A DNA stretch of 64,000 nt. It comes from Tenodera sinensis (taxonomy: Eukaryota; Arthropoda; Insecta; Mantodea; Mantidae). Positions 24,733 through 34,524 of the stretch are shown here, piece by piece. The notes beneath the pieces are model-generated. The model did not search any database and had not been told where the DNA came from. It saw only the letters and a list, made by a program, of their open reading frames with translations. How positions within the stretch are numbered: position 1 is the stretch's first letter; the number at the start of each line of letters is the position of its first letter. The stretch covers positions 113,673,404-113,737,403 of the forward strand of contig CM060968.1 of assembly GCA_030765045.1 (NCBI GenBank). The letters run 5' to 3'. The translations under genes were made by a program, and so were the position numbers.

Positions 24733-24770
24733 AGGATGACGTAACACGGACCTCTCTCAAACTTACACCA
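24733..24770 (+). repeat. Dispersed repeat family E, short match
   Basis: The sequence GGATGACGTAACACGGA followed by CTCTCTCAAACTT matches the conserved core of the copies at 22600 and 39430. Confidence 0.3.
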
Positions 24771-26402
24771 ACCCACCGACCTCCGGATGCCACTCAAATG
24801 TTCCAGCAGTCCTTTGTTTTGCGACATGCTCATTGTTAGTCACGCATACAGCGAGGCAGCCCGACCTTGAGCTTCTCTGTTTGCTCGCCGGCATGGTATG
24901 TTGTGTTAGGCAGCTTAGCCTCGATCGTCCTTTGTTACGCGTCGCGCCCAGCGTCACAATATGTCCCATGGCCGTCAGTGAGACACTCTAGGTTATGCTT
25001 CCTCACTCCACTGGGTGGCCGCGCGCCTCAAAGTAGCTCGTGTTAGCTTACGTACACCACTTTACTGGAATCAGTCCAATTTTCGTTGTAATAATGTTAT
25101 GCAGAGATTCACTGATTCTTAATACAGATTCCGCAAGATAAACAGAGTAGGTCGTGCCCAAATCAGTTATTACCCATAGTAATAATGGCGACTAACTTGA
25201 ATGATTGTTGACTCTGAAATCGAGGAAAATTGCTATGGTTAATACATACCAAATAAGTTCAACCATCACGACATCCTGGAAGGATGAATGTTGTGTTTCA
25301 AGATTATCATTTTATTCATACGCCATACTAAATTACTAATTATATCCCAAGAAATTATATGCAATACAGTGTGTTGAGTGTTTTTACTAATCTTGGGACA
25401 TTGAGAACACTTGACTGCGTCTCGTCTTTTCAAACTTTTCCTTGATCCAGAAAAAATTACTTACCATCCTTATATCGCAATATACTATTACAACTATGGT
25501 TTACAAGTATAACATGGCAATACAAGAATAATGTAGTAAACATGTAATAACTGTTTCCTTAACTCTTTTAGGTAATCTTGTTATTACAATTTAATTGAAT
25601 TAATATTAATGTGTGGGACCTAATTTGAATTGATCTAGGTTTTATTTAAAGCTCGCCTCGCGGAACCATCTCATTCCGTTACCCAAGATGTACATCCCAT
25701 CTTGTTTCCCTTTTTTTCTTTCTTTCTTCCCTTCCTTCTCTTTGACTTGCCAGTATGGATTGGGAGCGAATATCTCCGCACCATACTAACTGTTAGCACC
25801 ACAAAGTGTATGTTTAGTTTCACACTCGATTAATTCCATTGTGTGCTACTGAAAAGGACGCTGCAACTGTTGTGTAAATAGACTAGTCAGCTACAGATGT
25901 CTGAGAGGGCGATATTATAAAAAGAAGAGATTTATATTGCTGTAAATCTTCTATGAAGAAAAATGATACCATATATAGGGCATTCTTCCGCATCGTCTGC
26001 TACACCAAATGATTATTACTGCACCAGGTCTTCTGGCAGTATTGTGATAAAGAGAAGAATATCAGCTTATCCCATTTTTACCAGTTATGCTCTAAAAACG
26101 AGGCTTCTAATGTTTAATTCTTGCACACGCAAGCTTGGAAACTTTTAATATCTCTGAGTGGGGAGACAGAATCCTTCAGGTATTCTTGCTAGTCACAAAC
26201 AACAAGAAAATATGAGAAAATGTTTACTTAGAAATGCTGCTCACGATACCTAGGCTAAGGATCCATAAAAGATTTATATTTCTGTTGACCTAAAGCACAA
26301 GTTCACTAAGAAATAACATTTTACAGTTACTCGTGTTTAGCATACTTCTGCTCTTACTCAACATTCTTATTGTCCTCAAGGCATAATGATATAGAGAAAA
26401 AT
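24771..26402. other. No gene recognised
   Basis: Moderately GC-rich to about 25060, then AT-rich. The open frame at 24763-24969 (minus) carries no recognisable motif. Confidence 0.35.
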
Positions 26403-27246
26403 CTGATGTGTTACACTCACATGACTTTCTCTACTCTTGTACTAACCATTCTTACAAATTCTTATTCCTATATCTTCTTCGTGTTAGTTAAGATAAACAT
26501 TCCTACAAATTATCTTATTATTTGCTTGTAGGTGCAACGGGAACTTAGAATACAGTGGGCTTTTTGCGATAGTCAAATGTTTTAAAGGTTTGAGATTCTG
26601 TTGATATTGCACACTTAACATATAAAAAAATGAACAACGATGATCCATTTCATGGAAGTTCTAAGTTTTCCGAAACTCACACACAAAACAAGGAATATCT
26701 CCGAAATGGTTTACCCTACAAGAAAATTTATTTGGATATAAATTGTGTATTTTAGCAAGATCTACATTTTTGTATACTACGATTTGGTCTATCTCTAACG
26801 GTTTACCAGTTATGCAAAAGTCGTCCAGAGTAAATACGACTACAGGGACTATAGCCAGAAAATTTAAGATATACATTTCATTTGTGATAAAAATATCTCA
26901 AACATATGACATTTTAATCAAAATCATTAGAGCCATTTTCAAGAAAATTAAAATTTTCCATGTAAAGGATAATTTAGGGTGGGGATATTTTCTTCAAAAT
27001 CTTCGTGTCGCATCCTTGAAAGACATTAAACTTAAATACCAACTTTGGTTTTCAACCGACTTTTCGTTTTTCAGTTATGCTGTCCACAGATTGACAGACA
27101 GACAGACACACACACGGACCTTTTTTCTAAAAGTGCTTTTTTTTTAATTCAGGGGGTCTCAAAACATATATTTCCGGTGAAATCTCGACATAGAATTTTT
27201 GGGTGGAATACAATACTTCCCCTACTTACCAGTAGAGATAGTAAAA
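26403..27246 (+). repeat. Dispersed repeat family A, full length
   Basis: This is a complete copy of about 844 bp. It starts CTGATGTGTTACACTCAC, then TGACTTTCTCTACTCTTG, and ends ACCAGTAGAGATAGTAAAA. The CAGACAGACACACACACGG microsatellite lies about 170 bp from the 3' end. A 134-codon open frame inside it (26743-27147) is broken in the other copies and is not a gene. Confidence 0.85.
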
Positions 27247-27343
27247 AGAAAACGAGGTGGAGGGAGCATGTCAGAAGAATGGAAACAAAAAAGTAGTTAG
27301 GTAAGTAACAGAGTCTAGATCTAAAGGAGGAGGGATACAGGAG

Positions 27344-27816
27344 GACGTGTTGCACTCACATGACTTTCTCTATTCTTGTACTAACCATTCTTACAGATTC
27401 TTCTTCCTATATCTTCTTAGTGTTTATTGAGATAAACATTTGTACAAATTATCTTTTTGCTTATTTCCTTGTAGGTACAAGGGGAACATGAGATTACAGT
27501 AGGCTTTGTGCGATAGTCAAATGTTTTAAAGCTTTGAGATTCCGTTCTCTTTGCATGCTTAGCATATAAAAATGAACAACTATGTTCAATTTCACCAAAG
27601 TTTTAAGTTTTCCGAAACTGACACATATAACGCGGAATATCTCAAAAACGGTTCACTCTACAAAAAATGTATTTGGGCATAAATTTATGTTTTAGTGAGA
27701 TTTAGGCTATGTCTTAGGTAAACAGGGCTACCTAGGCTATATACAGAAAATTCAAAATATACATTTTATTCTTCATAAAAATATCTTAAACATATGATTT
27801 TAATCAAAATCGTTAC
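27344..27816 (+). repeat. Dispersed repeat family A, 5' part only
   Basis: It starts GACGTGTTGCACTCACATG about 100 bp after the preceding full copy, in the same orientation. It stops after the ATATGATTTTAATCAAAAT block and so lacks the 3' third. Confidence 0.75.
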
Positions 27817-28329
27817 AGTCAGCATCCCTGGGTATTTTCTTTTTATGTTTATCGAAGCTGCTTTTTTATCTTTAGGTGCACTTTTCTAAAAAAGAACTAC
27901 AATAGAGCTATGTTTTTTGTGCAATGCAAAATTTACGGCTATAAACAGCCGCTGAAAGCTTTTACATTACGTCAGTATGAAATTAAGGAAATATGCAAAT
28001 ACTCCCCAAAAAGTTAAAAAATGAAGTGTACATTATTATATAATCCTCAATTATTTTAGTTGGGACGTCTTAATCTTTAAGACTAAAATGTACCTAAAAT
28101 AAAAAATGTAAAACGTTTTGCAAATTATTTTGCTCATTGAAATATCAAAAAGTCAGCAATAATTAGCCTGTTATAATTTGGCTATGTATGATTCCTGAAT
28201 TAGACGTTGTTTTATAAGTAGCAAAATTTCATTATGGTAGGTTCCATAGTTTTCAAGAACCTTAATACATACTTCATTAAAGTTTAGCAGGAAATTGCTA
28301 CTCAAGTGTGCTTAGGACTCCATGAATCC
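27817..28329. other. No gene recognised
   Basis: AT-rich spacer with no supported feature. Confidence 0.35.
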
Positions 28330-28775
28330 AAAAATCACGTGTGTACGCCTGTGAACAGCATAGCTCAAAAGGAAAAGTTTGTTAAATACCAAACTTGGTA
28401 TTTAAGTTCACCATTTTCCAAGGACTCGACACGAAGATTGTCAAGGAATTTATTTATTTAAAACTACTCTTTACCCGACAAATGTTTCGAAAATTTTGAT
28501 TTTCTCAAAAATGGCCCTAACGATTTTTATCAAAAATTCCATATATTTAAGATATGTACTTTTTTACAAATGAAACGTCAATCTTTATTTTTTGTATCAT
28601 GTCCCTAAAAGCTGTTGAATACCAATACCATATTTGGTAGTTAATGGAACTATGTAACTTATATTACAGACAATTTTGTGAAAATGGTTTGTTTGGATTC
28701 AGAGATCCTCAAAACACTTGTTTCCTCCGAATTCTTGGCATCATGCTTTTGGATGGAATACTATACCTTTTATAC
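28330..28775 (-). repeat. Diverged family A pieces in opposite orientations
   Basis: 28330-28580 matches family A on the minus strand (GACACGAAGATT, then TTGATTTTCTCAAAAATGGC). 28680-28770 matches the family's 3' end on the plus strand (GGATTCAGAGATCCTCAAAA, then TTTTGGATGGAATACTATAC). This suggests two old insertions or an internal inversion. Confidence 0.55.
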
Positions 28776-28983
28776 ATATGTATGTGCTAGAATAAGAAAT
28801 ATATTTTCGTAAGAATAGTTTGTAACAGTGCTAAAAAAATAAACGATAGTGCGTAGAGGAAGTAATGTGAATGTAACGTATTTTTGTTTCAAGTTTAATA
28901 TCATTTAATCTTAAGCCATATAAAGGCTGACATACGGAAGTTGGAAATGGATGCAAAGGGCAGTTCCCATACTTATATACATC
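28776..28983. other. Short spacer, no feature
   Basis: Nothing beyond a short minus-strand open frame without motifs. Confidence 0.3.
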
Positions 28984-29207
28984 TATGGCAAGCACAAAAT
29001 TTAATGGCGGCTGCTTGATGACCACTACTATTCTCTTTCCTGTTGTGCACATATATTTTGTGAACGTAACTGATATATTACCGGCTTTATAGCGTGGTTT
29101 CACAGCGTGTTAACTATACAACACCGCAAGGTGTGGCAAGCCTCTGGTTGGAAGTTGTGTTGACCAGCTCCTCCTGCCAGCCGCCATTAAATGTTGTGTC
29201 TGCTATA
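28984..29207. mobile_element. MITE, family D copy 2
   Basis: A 224-bp element. It begins TATGGCAAGCACAAAATTT followed by AATGGCGGCTG, and ends with the complement CAGCCGCCATT... TTGTGTCTGCTATA, giving terminal inverted repeats of about 28 bp with few mismatches. The interior matches copy 1 at 21026-21231 (CTTTCCTGTTGTGCA, GCAAGCCTCTGGTTGGA). It encodes nothing. Confidence 0.7.
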
Positions 29208-30920
29208 ATAGTATTCTAAACGCCAAGGAAGAAAAGCAACAGAACCTGCTCACTCGGACACCCACCTGTTTTACGAGGGATTCTGGGTTCGATTCCGAGC
29301 CGGAGGTATGGAATGAGTATCAATGTGTATGTGATCTAACGTACGGAATACCCAAAGATGCAGAATCTACTGCATACGAGCTAACACAATTGCTATAAGC
29401 GAGTCTACACTATGGTAGTTTTTCTAGTATTTGGTATGTTAAGAAACTACATGCGTTACCTATATGTTAGGTGTGTTGCATACCCATCGGGCGTTACCTC
29501 ATATCAACTTTTTTCTTATTCTTTTTTACGTTCTTTGGTCATGTTTTATAGATACCCAAATTATCGAACCATTTTGGTAGTTTTGGGAAACCCCTCCCCT
29601 CCAAATGACCACTGCAGTTAAAGATGGAGTATAAATATAACAATAAAAAACTAAAGTCAGGCAGCTTGAGCTAACTGTAATTCGAACGCCTTAATCTCAA
29701 ATTTGAAGTCCATTCAAATTTATCGGAGAATACATAGAGATCGCCATTATGTTACAGAACAATGCTTGACTATCATTTTCTTAATTGCATCACCTCACGC
29801 AACACAAAGCACTACAACATCCTACCAAGCTTCAAAAACAGACATATTTATGAGATAGAATAACTGCCAACAATATGGTGTGTACCCTAAGGAACGTATG
29901 GTCATAACCCTCTAAACGGATGTCATAAAGAAGTTAATTACAGCACCCGAAGAACCGCCGGAAGCCTATGTCTTCCTAGGAAACGGCAAAAATACAAGTC
30001 CCTCTATTCTCTTGTATAAAAATGTGCTTTCGGAATTTTGTACGGTTTCTAAGTACGTGGCAGTTGTTATTACCATTTTATAACATGCCCCGGTCGTTAT
30101 GAAAGGAAATTTAATATGACTTTGATAATTAATTTTGTTAATGGGACAACAGTCAACATTCAGGTCTGTTTTATTTGCCGATTATACAGCTCTATATACA
30201 ACTAATAAGAATATCGATTTGAAAATTGATATAAATACATTTACTAACTGTGGTTTAGGACTAAAGGCTTTAGTTGGAACATCAAACTCGTATCATCCAT
30301 AACTACAAATAAATGATAATTTAATGTTTAACTTTTGGGAATAACGAATAACGTTTGAAATTGAAATAGGATATTCACATTGGATTCGGCGAAAGTGTTA
30401 TACTTATTGGAGCATCTTAAAAAGCCTTGTAACTAAGGAATATGTTACAAATGTATAGTTTGCTTTATTCAAAAGGGTGCATGGAGCTTTAATGCAGGTA
30501 ATGACAGAAAAAGTACTCACTTATTAAACAATAGAGACTGGTTCTATAAATCGTGAATACGTGCATCATATGATTTCCTTTATTTATTTCAGACATTATA
30601 TGGCCGGTAGCAGGCGTTCAAAAAGAAGCACCGTGTTAGCTATCTTATACCACTACTTGTAAATACGCGACGACAATGGAGTGGACACAACTATGAGCGT
30701 GGCAGAAGAAAACGGTTTCGGTTAGTACTAGAAACTAACCGGACACGTTTATGATAAATATCGAGAAAAGGAGTATATTCCCGGAGAATTCACCGGTAAT
30801 TCACTTGGCCCATATAAGAAAGTTGGGGCGGTGAAGTATTAAGATCAGAAGAAACTACAGTTCAAAAGTATTGGAAAGCACGAATGCTAATGGCTTCATT
30901 GACAGATGCAAGGCACTAGA

Positions 30921-30921
<1 letters not shown>
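29208..30921. other. No gene recognised; possible tRNA-like box B near 29290
   Basis: GGGTTCGATTCCG at about 29286 resembles a box B, with a weak box A candidate upstream. The rest of the stretch is AT-rich without supported features. Confidence 0.3.
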
Positions 30922-30976
<55 letters not shown>

Positions 30977-30977
30977 C
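30922..30977. repeat. (AAC)n microsatellite
   Basis: About 18 uninterrupted AAC units. The leucine-rich minus-strand open frame across it is an artefact of the repeat. Confidence 0.95.
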
Positions 30978-31098
30978 AATCAATGTTGAGAGAGTATGAG
31001 TGTGTGTATCATTAGAGAGGAGTTTTAGTCTAAAAATAGCATAAATGAAAGATAGATCGCAATAGTGAATGCTGTGCCATCTATCCACAGATAATGAA

Positions 31099-31357
31099 GC
31101 AGGTAACTGAATGGCACCCTAGCGCCATCTGTTGATACAACGGCTGAGGTACAGTTGCTCTGTACTGCTCCCTCTGTGGATTAGTGACGAAGTAAGCTGG
31201 TATGGTATCGTGATGAGACCTTAGAGCCCAAATGTCAAAGCAGATAGACTGGATGGCACCCTAATGCCATCTACTTGTTACAGAGGCAGAGAGATAGTTG
31301 TCCTGCACTGTAGACTCGTGACAAAGCAAGATGGTAAACGGATGAGGTCTTGAAGGT
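31099..31357 (+). repeat. Diverged 141-bp tandem duplication
   Basis: Unit 1 (31099-31239) and unit 2 (31240 to about 31357) align from start to end: GCAGGTAACTGAATGGCACC against GCAGATAGACTGGATGGCACC, both later with CGCCATCT or TGCCATCT, and both ending with TGATGAGACCTT- or GATGAGGTCTT-type sequence. It could be a remnant of a satellite or SINE array. Confidence 0.6.
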
Positions 31358-31806
31358 TAACTGTCCACTGCACACCGATCTATGAGGTATCTCCTAACAG
31401 ATCGTAAAAGATCTGCCTCCAGTTAAAGTGACGTCAAAGAAATAGGGAAACAAAAAGTTGTCAGACAACTAGGAAAAGTAACGAGTAGCTTCATAAAAAG
31501 GCACGATTGTGTTGAAACGAAGGCAAGTAGATTCAGCATCTCTGTTAGTGATATGGGCCAGTAAGTGCATTTGGATGTATTATACAGTCACTTTACATGC
31601 TAAACAACGTACGCTCACATTAACCAGCAGGAAGCGGGGAACGATAGCTTATCAGCCAAGTTGGACTCGCCTATGCCGCAGGGACACCATATATGGATGA
31701 CCCTTCAATCCACAAATGTGGAATTATCCTCCTCTGACTTGAATCTATACAAGATTCAAACCAATTTTAGCGCTAAGTTCAAGAAATACAGCTGCCCAAT
31801 AGCACA
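31358..31806. other. No gene recognised
   Basis: A 63-codon open frame at 31509-31700 has no motif. Nothing else is supported. Confidence 0.3.
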
Positions 31807-32506
31807 TTAAGGGGAGGCATCTGTGAAAATGACAAAAATCCACAATTTTTGTGACAGTGATGTGAAAATTTGTATGTATGTGTGCCAAAGCATAACTAGA
31901 AGTTTTACCCAATTTCACTTTTCGATGTAAGATAGTTTTTGCAAAAACATTTTTTATTCGTTTTTTGCTGCAATTTTAGGGTAGTATAGCAAACGCTTCT
32001 TATAAAATAGTATTTGTTCTAAGTAAACTAAACTCTGGTCATATGTTTCCCTAGATTATGTCTACAAAACCTGGTATTTTCATTTGGCTATGTCAAACAG
32101 TTTTGGAGAAAAAAATATTGAATACCTCAATGTCCATTTTTTTTCAAATTATTGATCATTCTCAAAATAAAAATTTGATAACAATTATACTACTCCATCT
32201 AGAGCATTTAAAGTACCAAGTTTTATGAAGCAACTATCTGAAAACATGTGTGCAAAATTTAGAAGAAATCTAAATAGAGAAGATTTATTTTGAAGATTGA
32301 AAAATGTGAAAAAATAGAAAGCAGAGAAAAATGACTTTAAAGTTTTAAGTATATGACAACATACATACGCCATAGGCATTTAAGTCATGGCGTAACGGCC
32401 TTTTAAATGGTGATGTGGAGTAAACGACGGTAGATTCTGAAAGTAAAAGGTACAGACATAATTTTAAGGCAAAAATTTGTCCAAATTTCACCGATGCCTC
32501 CCTTAA
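31807..32506. mobile_element. Terminal-inverted-repeat element flanked by TTAA
   Basis: The 5' end reads TTAA then GGGGAGGCATCTGTGAAA. The 3' end reads TTTCACCGATGCCTCCC then TTAA. The inverted termini match over about 17 bases with one mismatch and a one-base offset. TTAA on both sides fits the target duplication of piggyBac-type and Sola3-type DNA transposons. The 692-bp interior has no long frame, so this is a non-autonomous derivative. Confidence 0.7.
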
Positions 32507-33189
32507 CAAAAGGGTGTCGGTGAACAATGCTACTTTTACCACTGGTTTCTTTGGTAAAGGTTGTTAGGCTTTACAACAGTGTTGCCTTGAGCAAGTTAAG
32601 TTTGCAGGAGGGAGTAGAATTTCCAGCACCCTCCTACCATATCGCCTACTGGAGCGCCATGCACGCACGATACGCTCGCGGTGATAAATGGCCAACCTTC
32701 TCATGTCGCGTCACCCGGAATTCCTCCGGCAGCAGGATAATGTCATTAGATGGCTGGCGTAAAGCAAGAAGAGTTTCTAACACGCGTGACTTCAGCTCTG
32801 CTAACACCACCGACTTTCCTCTGGTAGATACAACGTGCAACTATATATCACTATCATTCAAAAGAGCAGCGAAAAGAAACCTGAGAGGGTGGGAGGACAA
32901 GGGAGAGAGAGAGAGAGAGAAGAGGGAGGGGGAGTGGAGGAGACAGGGGGAGAGACAGGGATTGTTCTTTATTTATACATAACTTTTTAAACCATTCTTA
33001 CTAAATAAGTTATTTTTGTGCTTACTTCATTAATCGAAATAAACATTAGGTGTTTCAAATCTCACTTATGGTATTCAATTTTAGATCCTGTATTACGTAA
33101 AACTGGAAAAACTACCCAAAAATTCGAAATCAAGATTTCATCTAAATACCGTTTTTGGATCCACTGGTAGCCTAAAATCAGTATTCATT
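32507..33189. other. Unassigned; 151-codon open frame
   Basis: The plus-strand frame 32527-32982 ends in an Arg/Glu-rich tail coded by a GA-rich microsatellite (32902-32920). No domain is visible and I do not regard it as a supported gene. Confidence 0.25.
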
Positions 33190-33480
33190 GAAAAATGTTG
33201 TGTGTGGGTTTTCGTGTGTGTTTTTGTTTGATTGCTTTTTTGCATAGTTGTTTCTGAGCGTGTTTGGGTGTATTTTTGAGTGCGTATGGTTATGATTTTA
33301 AGTATGTGGGTGTGTTTTTTAGTGCATTAGGGTACGTTTTTGAGTGTGTGGTTGTGGTTTTGAGTGTTTCGTTGCGTTTTTGAGTGTGTGATTGTGGTTT
33401 TGAGTGTTTCGTTGCGTTTTTGAGTGTGTGGTTGTTTTTGAGCGTATATGGGTACGTTTTTAAGTGTCTGGGTGTGTTTT
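33190..33480 (+). repeat. GT-rich minisatellite with units of about 20 bp
   Basis: Repeats of the kind GTTTTTGAGTGTGTGGTTGT alternate, in part as a higher-order unit of about 41 bp with GAGTGTTTCGTTGCG. Copies are imperfect, so the array is old. Confidence 0.75.
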
Positions 33481-33675
33481 GTTCGTCCCCCTACTGCTAC
33501 TTGAACTTCTAATAGTGGAGGGTTCTAATAGTGATATCTCGCCGTGCAACCCACCGACACTGTTTTTAAGAGAACTATCGCAAGTGAAGGGGTAGTCGGT
33601 AGGTACATAGGTACAAGGAGGGTGAGTCAAGGTTGGCTGATGGACTTGCTTTTGGACATGCCTGGTGCATGTTAA

Positions 33676-33745
33676 CTCAAGCTCAGATGGTTAGAGCAGC
33701 CGAGCGGTAAGCTGGACTTCCGTAGTTCAAATCCCGACAGTCGCA
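33676..33745 (+). repeat. tRNA-derived SINE head
   Basis: A box A-like GCTCAGATGGTTAGAGC (from 33680) and a box B-like GTAGTTCAAATCC (33722-33734) are correctly ordered. A clear body is not seen. Confidence 0.4.
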
Positions 33746-33895
33746 TTGCATATAGACCTATATAGCTTACTTACGGTTGTGCTCACAATTGATATTGAAA
33801 TTAACCCTCCGTTAGGGGCGCACCGTGGTAGAACGCTGTTAGTCGCACGAAGTCTAGTAGACTCGCTATTTCTGTGCTTATGTGCTTGCATTCAT

Positions 33896-34279
33896 TTTTG
33901 CTGTCTCTACTGGTAAGTAGAGGAAGTATTGTATTCCACCCAAAAATTCGATTTCAAGATTTCACCAGAAATATATGTTTTGAGGCCCTCTGAATCCGAA
34001 AAAAGCATTTTTAGAAAAAGGTCCGTGTGTGTCTGCCTGTCTGCCTGTCTTTGTACAGCATAACTCAGAAACGAAAAGTCGATTAAAACCAAAGTTGGTA
34101 TTTAAGTTTAATGTTTTTGAAGGATGTGACACGAAGATTTTGAAGAAAGTAGCCCCACCCCAAACTACCCTTTACATGGAAACTTTTTCAAAAATTTTTA
34201 TTTTCTTGAAAATAGCTCTAACGATTTTGATTAAAATGCCATATGTTTGAGATATTTGTATGACAAATGAAATGTATAT
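33896..34279 (-). repeat. Family A copy, 3' portion, interrupted by the LTR element
   Basis: Read on the minus strand, this is the family A 3' end. It starts at the complement of TCTCTACTGGTAAGTAG and runs through to ATGTATAT at 34272-34279, where the LTR element begins. The same copy resumes at 36839. Confidence 0.85.
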
Positions 34280-34489
34280 TGTGACATGGCTTCTCCATGT
34301 CATTAAGACTCTTTGATTTTCAAGGAGGTTGCCATAGAGACAGTTTGAGTTGTTGAAGATGAAGAGACAGAAACTAGTATGGTGTGAGAGTTTGGAAAGA
34401 TTAAGAGACAGAAACTAGTAGTGTGGCTGTACTTGAAGCTTGAGAAAATAAAAAGATTTGCTAAATTTGTTACATTTAAATTTGTTACA
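34280..34489 (+). repeat. 5' LTR (210 bp)
   Basis: It begins TGTGACATGG and ends TTTGTTACA. It matches the 3' LTR at every base except one (C at 34311, G at 36660). It holds a polyadenylation-type AATAAA at 34447-34452 and an internal repeat of AAGAGACAGAAACTAGTA. Near-identity of the LTRs means the insertion is recent, since both are copied from one template. Confidence 0.95.
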
Positions 34490-34491
34490 TT

Positions 34492-34509
34492 TGGTGTCAG
34501 GAAGTGGGA
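34492..34509 (+). promoter_or_regulatory. Primer-binding site complementary to tRNA-Leu
   Basis: TGGTGTCAGGAAGTGGGA begins two bases after the 5' LTR. The 3' end of eukaryotic tRNA-Leu (CCCACTCCTGACA plus CCA) is complementary except for about one inserted base. This is the usual start site for minus-strand DNA synthesis in many gypsy-type elements. The tRNA assignment is from memory. Confidence 0.75.
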
Positions 34510-34524
34510 TATTCGGAAACCAGG

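Noticed and set aside
26743..27147. 134-codon protein in family A
   Set aside because: The frame is not preserved in the other copies of the repeat.
30855..31088. Leucine-rich small membrane protein
   Set aside because: The leucine run is only the translation of the (AAC)n microsatellite.
32527..32982. 151-codon host protein
   Set aside because: It has no recognisable domain, a microsatellite-coded tail, and no supporting context.
33190..33480. CRISPR-like or telomere-like array
   Set aside because: Units are directly adjacent and imperfect with no unique spacers, and they are not the arthropod TTAGG telomere repeat.
34504..34524. Start of the LTR-element frame at 34504
   Set aside because: The codon there is GTG and overlaps the primer-binding site; the first ATG in frame is 34525.
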